Shown in pieces: positions 1 through 7,550 of a DNA stretch of 7,788 nucleotides. This DNA comes from an uncultured beta proteobacterium. Lineage in GTDB: Bacteria > Pseudomonadota > Gammaproteobacteria > Burkholderiales > Burkholderiaceae_C. Positions within the stretch are counted from its first letter, which is position 1. Each line of letters begins with the position of its first letter. The notes beneath the pieces are model-generated. The model was not told the DNA's origin. It saw only the letters and a program-made list of their open reading frames with translations, and made no database searches. Location of the stretch: positions 1 to 7,788 of the forward strand of contig CAIYNH010000120.1 of assembly GCA_903927495.1 (NCBI GenBank), written 5' to 3'. The position numbers and the translations under genes were made by a program.

Positions 1-776
1 ACATTGCCGGCCACATCTGTCTGTCTGACTTGGACCGTTGTGTCGCCATCTTCACCCGCCAGGGTAAAGCTGCTGCCACTGCCGTCAGTCCAACTGCTGC
101 CGCCGTCGGCGCTGTACTCCCACGTAGCATCCAATTCCAGGTCGCTAACGTTGATCAAACCATTATTGATGATGTAATCACTGTCGTTGCTACCGGTATC
201 ACTGGCCAAACTCAGGCCAGGTTCGGCTGCTGTGGTATCCAGGGTATAACTCAGGCTGCCAACACTACTGACATTGCCGGCCACATCAGTCTGTCTGACT
301 TCGACCGTTTTGTCGCCATCTTCACCCTCCAGGTTAAAGCTGCTGCCACTACCGTCAATCCAACTGCTGCCGGCATCGATGCTGTACTCCCACGTAGCAC
401 CCGATTCCAGGCTGCTGACGTTGATCAAACCATTATTGGTGATGTTATCAGTGCTGCTGCCGCTATCACTGGCCAAACTCAGGCCGGGTTCGGCGGCTGT
501 GGTATCCAGAGTGTAACTCAGGCTGCCAACACTACTGACATTGCCGGCCGCATCGGTCTGTCTGACCTGGACCGTTGTACTGCCATCTTCACCCGCCAGG
601 TCAAAGCTGCTGCCATTACCGTCAGTCCAACTGCTGCCGCCGTCGGCGCTGTACTCCCACGTAGCATCCGATTCCAGGTCGCTAACGTTGATCAAACCAT
701 TATTGGTGATGTAATCACTGTCGTTGCTACCGGTATCACTGGCCAAACTCAGACCGGGTGTCAAAGCAGTGGTGTC
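1..776 (-). repeat. Tandem Ig-like domain repeats in the adhesin, units of 90, 89 and 79+ codons
   Basis: Units read 776-507 (residues 638-727), 506-240 (728-816) and 239-1 (817 on, cut by the edge). Each begins with a DTTA-type linker, then GLSLASD, NNGLINVS, ATWEYS, GSSW and VRQTD.AGN blocks, ending in SSVGSLSYTLD. Identity is high at DNA level too: the 10-mer TTGATCAAAC recurs on the plus strand at 151, 421 and 688. Unit 1 and unit 3 share the variant block DTGSNDSDYI and NVSDLE, while unit 2 has DSGSSTDNI and NVSSLE, so the variants alternate. Such repeats act as stalk domains that extend the adhesin from the cell, and their number often varies by recombination. More copies probably continue beyond base 1. 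Confidence 0.93.
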
Positions 777-2687
777 AATGGTAAACGTTTCAGTCGCAAG
801 TTCTGAAATATTGCCCGCCGCATCGGTGGCTGTGGCCAACACGCTGTTATCGCCGTTGACATTCAGATCCAAGACGCCGTCGGTCGGTTGCGCTGTTGCT
901 GTATCAATACTCCAAACACCGCCTGTTGCGACTGTGCTGTAGGTGGCTCCAGCGATAACTGCGGTAATGATGGCACCCGCTTCGGCAGTACCGCTGACCA
1001 CGGGATGAATATTGTTGCTGAGTTCATTCTGAAAAACTGTTACGTCTGGCGCTATCGTGTCAACAACAACACTACGTGTAGCGCTGGCGGTTCCGCCACC
1101 GCTCAAGGTCGCAGTAGCGGTGATAGTGACACCACCTTGTCCCATTGCACTAATATCGTCATTGGTCAGCGTATAACTCCAAGTCGTACCGCTAACATCA
1201 GCCGCACTTTCATTGTTACCAATCTGCAAAGAGACTGAAGCGCCACTTACGGTAGTACCGGTAATTGTCGCAGTCTGTTCGCTTATATTAACCACATCGT
1301 CTGTCGCTATGTCATCAATATTAATTGACGCGCTAACTTGCTGTATGGCGCTTGAGACAACCGCCGTTAAACTATCGGCGTCACTGCCATTCGCATTGCC
1401 AGCCGCAGTCCGGGCACCGACGACCACTGCATTTGTCACATCGGAAGAGAGTGTCCCCGTGCTACCGGTAACGGTGAGCCCGTCTACTAGCTGATCAACA
1501 CTGGTTTGTGTGTTGCCACCGTAACTCGAGTCCATACCTGACAAGGCCGCCAAGACGGCGCCATATTTTTCAGCGGCGCTGAGCTCAGTTGGGGTGTAAT
1601 TGACATTCGCCTGACCTGCGGTATCAACGGTAGTGACAATTGCTGAACCAATCAGATCGACCAATCCAAAGGCAGTGGCAACTGCTGCATTGTTTTGATT
1701 GGCTGTAGTGGCGGTTACTACAGAGGTACTGGAACCAGAAAAAGTTGCCCCGGCTTTGGTTGCTGCAACGGTAGTCAATACGTTGATATTCATGGTGAGC
1801 GTGCCGGTATTGGCAACGCCCACAGCCATTAGATTGGCCGTAAGATCAGTGGCCAGCCCTGTGGTCTCATCGATGTAATCAGCACCCGTTCCGTTATTTT
1901 GTACCTTGGCGATAACGGCACCGGTATAACCACCCACGTCGATACTAAAGGTGCCTGTCAAACTGATTACGCCAGTCGCTATCAAGGTGGTGCCATCGCC
2001 TTGATAAAGGCTTATTGTGAGGTCATTACTCGCAACCACCGGGCCTGCAACAATGGATCCCGTGACAATATTGTGCTGCGGCGTAGACGGTGCGGCTGCA
2101 TTGCTTGACCCACCTCCCATACCTGCGGCGATGCCTGCTCCGGCACCCACAACTGCCGCGCCGGCTGCCGCCCACCACGGATTTATGCCGGCAATGCGTT
2201 CCATGATTGACGCACTGGGAACGTAGCTAAGCTCGGTACCGCTGATGCCGGCCAAAGTGGTGTGCAGGGCGTTGTCGCCTGTCGCCATACCCATCAAAGC
2301 ATCGTGATCGCCATGTGCATAAACCAGCGTCGTGCCATCGCCCAAGTCTGTTCCTGATGAATAATCTCCACTCACTTTATAGGTCTTTCCGTCTTGGCCT
2401 GGCAAAGTCAGATCACACGCCCCATCTCCCTTGGCTTCGTTGTAATAATTGCTTAAGATAAGTTGCGTGCCATCGGCATACTGGAGTTGTAAATCATCGC
2501 CTGCTCTTTTAACTATTACGTTATCAAGCAACTGGTCTTTGCCATTTTTACGGCTAGTGATGCGGTAATGCTCTCCGGCCTTGGCTTTAACGACATTCGC
2601 TTGACCTGCCTTCAAGGGTACAGCAACAGTGCCATTATTCAGCATTAAGTTATCAGTAGATTTAACAGGCTTTTGTGGAGTAGTCAT
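1..2687 (-). CDS. Giant BapA/LapA-like repeat adhesin, N-terminal part (3' end outside window)
   Basis: This frame is open from an ATG at 2687 to base 1 (895 codons, no stop), so the gene is partial by window truncation. Residues 1-165 resemble the prefix-like domain of Bap/BapA/LapF proteins (for example GDDLQLQYADGTQLILSNYY at about 63-82). A Gly/Ala-rich hydrophobic stretch starting at NPWW follows (169-195). Residues 205-440 are a Thr/Ala/Val-rich region common near the start of such proteins. Two divergent Ig-like domains (about 445-550 and 550-637) lead into near-identical 89-90-residue Ig-like repeats from 638 on. There is no Sec signal peptide, as expected for a T1SS substrate whose signal is C-terminal. 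The likely role is surface attachment or biofilm formation, with export by the three genes upstream. The ATG has no visible Shine-Dalgarno; the 13 bases before it follow directly on a TACT repeat. The class is confident; substrate binding and full length cannot be seen. Confidence 0.9.
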   Translation of the reverse strand, partial: MTTPQKPVKSTDNLMLNNGTVAVPLKAGQANVVKAKAGEHYRITSRKNGKDQLLDNVIVKRAGDDLQLQYADGTQLILSNYYNEAKGDGACDLTLPGQDGKTYKVSGDYSSGTDLGDGTTLVYAHGDHDALMGMATGDNALHTTLAGISGTELSYVPSASIMERIAGINPWWAAAGAAVVGAGAGIAAGMGGGSSNAAAPSTPQHNIVTGSIVAGPVVASNDLTISLYQGDGTTLIATGVISLTGTFSIDVGGYTGAVIAKVQNNGTGADYIDETTGLATDLTANLMAVGVANTGTLTMNINVLTTVAATKAGATFSGSSTSVVTATTANQNNAAVATAFGLVDLIGSAIVTTVDTAGQANVNYTPTELSAAEKYGAVLAALSGMDSSYGGNTQTSVDQLVDGLTVTGSTGTLSSDVTNAVVVGARTAAGNANGSDADSLTAVVSSAIQQVSASINIDDIATDDVVNISEQTATITGTTVSGASVSLQIGNNESAADVSGTTWSYTLTNDDISAMGQGGVTITATATLSGGGTASATRSVVVDTIAPDVTVFQNELSNNIHPVVSGTAEAGAIITAVIAGATYSTVATGGVWSIDTATAQPTDGVLDLNVNGDNSVLATATDAAGNISELATETFTIDTTALTPGLSLASDTGSNDSDYITNNGLINVSDLESDATWEYSADGGSSWTDGNGSSFDLAGEDGSTTVQVRQTDAAGNVSSVGSLSYTLDTTAAEPGLSLASDSGSSTDNITNNGLINVSSLESGATWEYSIDAGSSWIDGSGSSFNLEGEDGDKTVEVRQTDVAGNVSSVGSLSYTLDTTAAEPGLSLASDTGSNDSDYIINNGLINVSDLELDATWEYSADGGSSWTDGSGSSFTLAGEDGDTTVQVRQTDVAGN

Positions 2688-2700
2688 CAGATTAGGTTTC

Positions 2701-2752
<52 letters not shown>

Positions 2753-2778
2753 CTATTAGGTTAATTAGACTACTATGC

Positions 2779-2822
2779 CGATCGGGGTTTGTAACCTCGA
2801 TCGGGGTTTGTAACCTCGATCG
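2779..2822. repeat. Two tandem 19-base palindromic repeats with CGATCG borders
   Basis: Units at 2779-2797 and 2798-2816 are identical and are followed by a further CGATCG (2817-2822). Each unit can fold: CGATCG pairs with the next CGATCG, and GGTT pairs with AACC around a TGT loop. One G-T opposition inside the stem pairs as a wobble only in a plus-strand transcript; it is an A-C mismatch in the adhesin-strand RNA. The two hairpins share the central CGATCG, so they compete. The look is that of REP-like intergenic palindromes. Confidence 0.85.
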
Positions 2823-2859
2823 AAACGTTTGAATGCTTTAATAGCCTTCTAAACGTTAA

Positions 2860-2882
2860 GGACTGGGTTGCAAACCCAGTCC
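2860..2882. repeat. Perfect 10-bp hairpin, arms GGACTGGGTT / AACCCAGTCC with 3-base loop
   Basis: The arms match perfectly around a TGC loop (GCA on the plus strand). On the adhesin strand the stem is followed by TTAACGTTTAG, which is only partly T-rich. It could slow or attenuate read-through from the transport operon into the adhesin gene, but it is not a typical intrinsic terminator. It overlaps the first 23-base tandem unit, and its core GGGTTTGCAACCC resembles the core of the 19-base repeats at 2779-2816. Confidence 0.8.
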
Positions 2883-2912
2883 AGCCAAAGTTGCAAACCC
2901 AGTCCAGCCAAA
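2867..2912. repeat. Two tandem identical 23-base repeats
   Basis: Units at 2867-2889 and 2890-2912 are identical. On the plus strand each starts GTTGCAAACCCAG and ends CCAGCCAAA. On the adhesin strand both contain GGACTGGGTTTGCAAC, so either can pair with the single AACCCAGTCC arm (plus-strand bases 2860-2869), giving a tight hairpin or one with a loop 23 bases longer. Confidence 0.9.
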
Positions 2913-2923
2913 TTGGCCAAGTA

Positions 2924-2944
2924 AGTATTGATTAAATCAATACT
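2924..2944. promoter_or_regulatory. Perfect 21-base palindrome, operator-like
   Basis: The half-sites are AGTATTGATT and its exact complement, separated by one A at 2934. It overlaps the -10 of the candidate promoter read toward the adhesin, a placement typical of a repressor operator. The inner part resembles the FNR/ANR consensus (TTGAT, 4 bases, ATCAA) but has only 3 bases between the half-sites, so that assignment is not supported. The regulator is unknown. Confidence 0.5.
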
Positions 2945-2968
2945 ATTAAAAGGGTGTGTGTATGTTAA
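2940..2968 (-). promoter_or_regulatory. Candidate sigma70-type promoter for the adhesin
   Basis: On the minus strand TTAACA (2968-2963, 5 of 6 matches to TTGACA) and TAGTAT (2945-2940, 4 of 6 to TATAAT) are separated by exactly 17 bases. It starts right after the hlyD-like stop codon. Use of this promoter would give the adhesin its own transcript with a leader of about 240 bases containing all the repeats. The evidence is motif and spacing only. Confidence 0.35.
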
Positions 2969-4135
2969 TCAACGTTCATTGAGTGCGCCGCCAAAAGCCT
3001 TAAATACAGGTTTGGCAAGATACTGCAATACTGACCGACTGTCGGTGCGTATATCCGCTGTCACCGTCATGCCGGGCTTAAGAATAATCTTGGCAAATTT
3101 TGGGTTGTCTTGTTGGTTATCGACATTGACCTTCACATTGACGCGATAAAAAGTATTGACCTCTCCTTTACTTCCCGTTTCGGTGAGCGTATCAGAACTA
3201 ATGTGACCCAAGGTGCCTTGCAGGGTGCCGAAGGTAGAGTAATCATAAGCATCCAGTTTGATGGTTACCGGTAAATCCAACTTTAATTGCCCAATATCGA
3301 CGGGATTAACTTTAGTTTCTATGATCATTTCGCCTTCGGTGGGCGATATTTGCATCAGTTCGTCGCCGGCACGCAGTACGCCGCCGATGGTATTAATCTT
3401 TAGCGATTTAACAATGCCCGTCACCGGTGAACTGAGCTCGGTATGGCCTAATATGCTTTGCCGTTCTTCAAGCTTGTAGCGATTAGAGGACTGTTCTTCT
3501 TCGATTTTGGTGGCTTCTATTCGTGCATCTTGTTTGTATTTGTTCTGCGTTGCATTGATCTTGCCTTGTATGTCAGCGACCTGACGCTTGGTGCGCATCA
3601 CTTCCAGCCGACTGGTATCGCCTGTGGTGATCAGGTCTTCGTTCATTTGCAGCTCTTCCTTTGCCATAACCAGCCCTTCTTTTAAGGTTGCCAATTCTTC
3701 TTGCAGACTAAGTTTGCGTTGCTCATACAGGGCTTTTTGGACGGCGATAAACTCTGGAAAGCCTTTGATAGGCTGTTTAAATATCGGCGTACGCCCGGTC
3801 GCTTCAGCTTGCGCGCGTGCCAAGGCAGCCGCCAAGGCCGCGCCTTTGGCTCGACTTTCTTCGTAGCTGGCATTGGAGCGATCAGTTTCTAATACCGCTA
3901 AACGTTGTCCAGCCGTTACACTTTGCCCTTCTTCAACCAATATCTGTGACAACACGCCACCATCGGCGGCTTGAATGATTTGGGTGCGGTCACTGGGTAT
4001 GACTTGTCCTTGGGCTCTTACGGTTTGGTCAATATCAAACAGTGCGGCCCAGAGTAGAAATACGCACAAGCCAATGAGCAGTAATACGGTCATGGATATC
4101 GAGCCAGATTGACGGTTTTTAGATTGCGTGTTCAA
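2969..4135 (-). CDS. HlyD/LapC-family type I secretion periplasmic adaptor (membrane fusion protein)
   Basis: This 388-residue protein bridges the inner-membrane ABC transporter and the TolC-type channel. A short cytoplasmic tail is followed by one membrane helix at about 14-33. A lipoyl/biotinyl-like half (about 45-88, with AADGGVLSQILVEEGQSV) comes next, then a long helical hairpin rich in Glu, Lys and Gln (about 90-228). The second lipoyl half is at 232-262 (SSPVTGIVKSL), then a beta-barrel domain. The family hallmark KPGMTVTADIRTDSRSVLQYL lies near the C-terminus. Length is usual for LapC/HlyD adaptors. The start is TTG, overlapping the upstream stop as TTGA. It is supported by AGGAG 8 bases upstream (4148-4144); no ATG exists in frame before residue 15. 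Coupled translation with the ABC gene is expected. Confidence 0.95.
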   Translation of the reverse strand: MNTQSKNRQSGSISMTVLLLIGLCVFLLWAALFDIDQTVRAQGQVIPSDRTQIIQAADGGVLSQILVEEGQSVTAGQRLAVLETDRSNASYEESRAKGAALAAALARAQAEATGRTPIFKQPIKGFPEFIAVQKALYEQRKLSLQEELATLKEGLVMAKEELQMNEDLITTGDTSRLEVMRTKRQVADIQGKINATQNKYKQDARIEATKIEEEQSSNRYKLEERQSILGHTELSSPVTGIVKSLKINTIGGVLRAGDELMQISPTEGEMIIETKVNPVDIGQLKLDLPVTIKLDAYDYSTFGTLQGTLGHISSDTLTETGSKGEVNTFYRVNVKVNVDNQQDNPKFAKIILKPGMTVTADIRTDSRSVLQYLAKPVFKAFGGALNER

Positions 4136-6270
4136 CTCATAGTCTCCTGTACACGAACGGGCATGGGCTGTGGATTATTCAGTTGTTGCAAGACCTGTGC
4201 CTTGGGGCCATCCATGATAATCCGGTGATTGGCAACGACAATCAGGCGATCAACAAGCGCAAGCATTTCGTTTTTGTGGGTGACCAGAACCAAGGTATCT
4301 TCAGGCTTTAGTGTCTGTTTGAATAATTGGGTAATTTGCACTTCCAAATTACGATCCATTGAGGCAGTGGGTTCGTCCAATAACCAGATGCTGGGGCCTC
4401 GCAAAAAAGCCCGGGTAAGATTAACCAGTTGTCGTTGACCACCCGATAGCCCCGTGCCCCCTTCAAATATTTCTTGCTGTAAGCCTTTAGGATGCTGACT
4501 AATGACGGCTTGCAACAAGCCGGTCTGCCGAGCAGCATTTAAGATAATCTCATCACCGGGATCTAACTGACCTAAAATCAGGTTGTCGCGCAAGGTGCCG
4601 GAAAATAAGCGCCCATCTTGTTGAACATAGCCCAGGTGCTCCGCCAGCACCGGCTTGGCAAGATGACTCAGATCTACATCATCTAATAAAATGCGTCCTT
4701 CTTGTGGCTTGTACATGCCGGACAATAGGCGCAACAGCGTCGTTTTGCCTGCACCTACGGGGCCTAACACACCTATTTTTTCACCGGGTCTAATCTGTAA
4801 GCCGGGCGCCATCAGCGCCTTATTGCCGTTATAGCTGGCGACTACGCCTTCAAAGCGGTAGTGACCACGAATGCTGTCGATAACCACGGGATGTTCTTGG
4901 TCATGATGGTCGTCTTGTAATTTCCATAGACGATCCAAGCCTTGCAAGGCCGCCTTGCTATGCGCCCACTGCATTAATTGGTTGGGAATCATTGCCACCG
5001 GCGCCAATACCCGACCTGACAAAATCGAACAAGCAATCAAGCTACCCATAGTCAGCTCGCCCTTGCTAACCAGTAAGGCGCCACAAGCGACCAGAAGAAT
5101 ATAAGAAAATTGTTGAAAGGCCGCCGTCAAATGCTGTGAATGCTCGCTGATATTACGCATTTGCAATTCGTAGTCGCGGGCATCATCGGTCGTTTTCATC
5201 CAGCGTGACAACATGCGCCAGCCGCCTTGACCAGACTTGATAGTTTCAGCGCCCTCCACTGTTTCTACCAGTAAACCGGTTTTAAAGTTACTTGCGCTCA
5301 TGGCTTTACCGGCAAAGTTTTCCAGGCGTTTGCGATAATGCCAGCCAATAAAGCAAGACAAGATAAAGAACGTCAACGGTATAACGGCCAGCATGCCTGC
5401 TATCAGCGCAATCATCAAGGTGAAGATCAAGGCAAAAGGCGCGTCGATCAAGAGACTGGTGGTCACACTGGTAAAGAAACCTCTTACCGTCTCATAGCCA
5501 CGCATTTGCCCTGCCAAGGCACCGACACTTTGCGGCAACTGATCCAGTCGTATCGCTAGAAAGCGCAGATAAATGGTGCGCGCAAGGCGTTGATCAACCT
5601 GATCGATTAGTTGTTCATAAATAGTGGTGCGCAGACGTTTTGCCATTAACTCGAACAGTACCGCCAACAGTACGCCCAAGGTTAGTACCAGCAGGGTTTG
5701 TGTCGCACCGGTCGGCACTACCCTGTCATATATTTGCATACTGTAAAGGGAGGTGGTCAAGGCGATGACATTGATTACTATACCGCCGATGACGGCTTCT
5801 ACCAGCAGTTTTCGGTGTGTGAATATTTCTTGGCGTATCAGTTGATAAATCGGACTATTGCTGGCAACAAAAGCCCTGCCCAGTTTAAGTACAGCAAAGT
5901 CGTGCTCAGTTAGCGCGACATCGGCTTGCTCTTGCCAGCGACCGTCCAGTACATTAAACCATTCACTAACCCATTGTCCCTGACCATTTTTACCTCGCAG
6001 TATTCCCCACTCACCTAATCTCGCCCCGCTGCGTGCATAAATCAAGGCCGGCATCATGGAGGCATCAGGACTGCGTAGCCAGCGTGCACGCGGCAGTTGT
6101 AAATGTTCGGTGACGGTTTTTAACTGGTCTTTAGCGTTATTTTCATGTCTGGATACAGCCGCCTCTGAGGCTTCCTGCAATGCCAGTCTATCAACGCTAT
6201 CATGCTGTAATTGTGCAAGACGAATTAGGCTGGGATATAAATTTAGAGTACTGTTAATATCTATACTCAC
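4132..6270 (-). CDS. Type I secretion ABC permease/ATPase, LssB/LapB type
   Basis: This 712-residue inner-membrane exporter half-transporter powers adhesin secretion. Residues 1-140 form a C39-like domain with no cysteine at all, so it cannot be an active peptidase; in this family the domain binds substrate. The transmembrane part spans about 150-440, with hydrophobic helices near 157-178, 192-210, 276-310 and 388-420. The nucleotide-binding domain has Walker A GPVGAGKTT (503-511), a Q-loop in YVQQD (548-552), signature LSGGQ (608-612), Walker B IWLLDEP (628-634) and the switch histidine in VTHK (H665). All ATPase motifs are intact and the length is typical. The start codon is GTG, overlapping the TolC-like stop as GTGA, with AGAAGG 7 bases upstream (6283-6278). 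The C39-like domain and adhesin neighbour favour the LapB/LssB class over toxin exporters. Confidence 0.96.
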   Translation of the reverse strand: MSIDINSTLNLYPSLIRLAQLQHDSVDRLALQEASEAAVSRHENNAKDQLKTVTEHLQLPRARWLRSPDASMMPALIYARSGARLGEWGILRGKNGQGQWVSEWFNVLDGRWQEQADVALTEHDFAVLKLGRAFVASNSPIYQLIRQEIFTHRKLLVEAVIGGIVINVIALTTSLYSMQIYDRVVPTGATQTLLVLTLGVLLAVLFELMAKRLRTTIYEQLIDQVDQRLARTIYLRFLAIRLDQLPQSVGALAGQMRGYETVRGFFTSVTTSLLIDAPFALIFTLMIALIAGMLAVIPLTFFILSCFIGWHYRKRLENFAGKAMSASNFKTGLLVETVEGAETIKSGQGGWRMLSRWMKTTDDARDYELQMRNISEHSQHLTAAFQQFSYILLVACGALLVSKGELTMGSLIACSILSGRVLAPVAMIPNQLMQWAHSKAALQGLDRLWKLQDDHHDQEHPVVIDSIRGHYRFEGVVASYNGNKALMAPGLQIRPGEKIGVLGPVGAGKTTLLRLLSGMYKPQEGRILLDDVDLSHLAKPVLAEHLGYVQQDGRLFSGTLRDNLILGQLDPGDEIILNAARQTGLLQAVISQHPKGLQQEIFEGGTGLSGGQRQLVNLTRAFLRGPSIWLLDEPTASMDRNLEVQITQLFKQTLKPEDTLVLVTHKNEMLALVDRLIVVANHRIIMDGPKAQVLQQLNNPQPMPVRVQETMS
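4144..4148 (-). promoter_or_regulatory. Shine-Dalgarno AGGAG that fixes the TTG start of the HlyD-like gene
   Basis: AGGAG on the minus strand lies 8 bases before TTG at 4135, inside the end of the ABC gene. It also sits 3 bases before an ATG (4140) that belongs to the ABC frame and is followed at once by its last codon and stop, so that ATG is not a start. This supports the unusual TTG. Confidence 0.7.
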
Positions 6271-7550
6271 TTACGCACCTTCTCAATGGACGCTACGCCT
6301 TGGGTATAAATGGCCAATCGCCAGGTGGACAAGATTTGAGACGAGTAGGTATCGGCTACCTGAGTACCGACGTTAATCAGATCACGCACCGAGTTCATGG
6401 TATCTTGCCAGGTTCTTTTACCCGCAAGAAATTGGCGGTCGTAAGATTTAAATATATCTTCGGAGGCTTGTTGTGATTGTTTAAGTGCCAGCAGGCGCAT
6501 ATCCGAAAAAGATGCCAAGCTAAAATCAGCGATAACTTGTGCATTAACGGTGAGGCTTTGCGTCTCGACGTCTGCCAAGGCCGCTTGGTATTGCGCTTTA
6601 GCGCTATCAATAGCGGTCAGTGTAGACAGTCCGGCACCAAAGTTACTGGTAACACCCAGAAAAACACGGCTATCGGAGCCCCCATTTTGATAGGATATAT
6701 TGCCAAATTGTTGTTCGGCACGCACATAGACTTGGGGTGACAGATTCGCTTTGCTTGCGTCAATCAATGCTTCCTGTACAAGCACTTGCGCTTTCGATTT
6801 TTGTATCGTTGGGTTAACCAACAGGGCTTGATCCAGCAACATTTGCAAGCCTTCACTGACCTGCTTTGGTGCTGCAACGCTACTGCTGAGTATCGCACTA
6901 TCAAGACGTCGACTCAGCAACTGCTCTAATCGGCCCAAGGCCGTATTCATTTGTGCCTTTGCCACGGCAGTATCAGCTACCAGTGACTGCAAACGACTGA
7001 CCACTAATACCAAATCGCTTTCTGATGACGCACCCTGCTCAACCCTACGCTTAACCATGTCATTCAGGTGCACATATGTCAGCATGTTTTTGTCATAAAG
7101 CTGAATTTTTTGATAGGCCGCCAACCAATCGCTGTAACTTTGCACAACCTGCAAGGCTATTGATTGACGCGTTTCTTCCAGAGCTGCATTGCTGCTAATA
7201 ACGCCGGCTTTAGCTTTGTCCAAGCCCGCCGTTAATTGTCCGCCAGTCCAAAGAGGCTGTTGCACATCGATGGTTGCGGCGGCAGAATCACCTCGATAAG
7301 AAGGATCTGTTTTGGAGTTGTACTTGCTTTGTACGTTGATAGAAGGCGTGGGGTAAAACTGCCACTTGGCCGTTTCTACGCCAGCTTCTGCAGCGGCTTT
7401 CTGCGATTGTTGTGACTGTATGGCGGGATGATCCAGCAACGCATCGGAAATCAGCTGTTCCAAAGTTTCGGCATGGCTTAAGGTTGGGAATAGCAATACT
7501 AGGCAGATAAATCCTTGCCTATATAAACTAACGTATTCATTGACTCTCAT
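6267..7550 (-). CDS. TolC/LapE-family type I secretion outer-membrane channel
   Basis: The protein would form the outer-membrane and periplasmic tunnel of the exporter. From the ATG at 7550 it has 427 residues. The N-terminus MRVNEYVSLYRQGFICLVLLF ends in a signal-peptidase site after LSHA, before ETLEQL. Two outer-membrane efflux repeats follow, each mainly helical: the first includes HPAIQSQQSQKAAAEAGVE, QQPLWTGGQLTAGLDKA and RVEQGASSESDL; the second includes NPTIQKSKAQVLVQEALIDASK and ends with the WQDTMNSVRDL helix. Length fits the TIGR01844-type family. The start is uncertain: the frame is open back to a GTG at 7619 and an ATG at 7589, and none has a clear Shine-Dalgarno. I chose 7550 because it gives a normal signal peptide. 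The stop TGA overlaps the next gene's GTG. Confidence 0.93.
   Translation of the reverse strand: MRVNEYVSLYRQGFICLVLLFPTLSHAETLEQLISDALLDHPAIQSQQSQKAAAEAGVETAKWQFYPTPSINVQSKYNSKTDPSYRGDSAAATIDVQQPLWTGGQLTAGLDKAKAGVISSNAALEETRQSIALQVVQSYSDWLAAYQKIQLYDKNMLTYVHLNDMVKRRVEQGASSESDLVLVVSRLQSLVADTAVAKAQMNTALGRLEQLLSRRLDSAILSSSVAAPKQVSEGLQMLLDQALLVNPTIQKSKAQVLVQEALIDASKANLSPQVYVRAEQQFGNISYQNGGSDSRVFLGVTSNFGAGLSTLTAIDSAKAQYQAALADVETQSLTVNAQVIADFSLASFSDMRLLALKQSQQASEDIFKSYDRQFLAGKRTWQDTMNSVRDLINVGTQVADTYSSQILSTWRLAIYTQGVASIEKVRK
6278..6283 (-). promoter_or_regulatory. Shine-Dalgarno AGAAGG for the GTG start of the ABC gene
   Basis: AGAAGG lies within the last codons of the TolC-like gene, 7 bases before GTG at 6270. 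It supports the GTG start and translational coupling through the GTGA overlap. Confidence 0.7.

Noticed and set aside
30..806. Long plus-strand frame of 258 codons with internal repeats
   Set aside because: It is the antisense shadow of the adhesin Ig-like repeats. Its repeats only mirror those of the real frame, and the minus-strand frame has family-typical domains and continues for 895 codons.
1899..2226. Overlapping plus-strand frames of about 69 codons
   Set aside because: They lie opposite the adhesin N-terminal region, have no ribosome binding site or recognisable domain, and give low-complexity Ala/Pro sequence from the antisense of GC-rich codons.
2860..2882. Rho-independent terminator after the hlyD-like gene
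   Set aside because: The stem is strong, but neither strand has a proper T-run after it, and the sequence is part of a tandem repeat. It is better called a palindromic repeat.
2779..2912. CRISPR array
   Set aside because: The repeats are directly tandem with no spacers, and only two copies of each type exist.
2928..2940. FNR/ANR box
   Set aside because: TTGAT and ATCAA are present, but with 3 bases between them instead of the 4 required by the consensus.
4132..4540. Bacteriocin-type processing exporter with active C39 peptidase
   Set aside because: The N-terminal domain of the ABC protein has no cysteine, and the neighbour is a giant adhesin rather than a double-glycine leader peptide.
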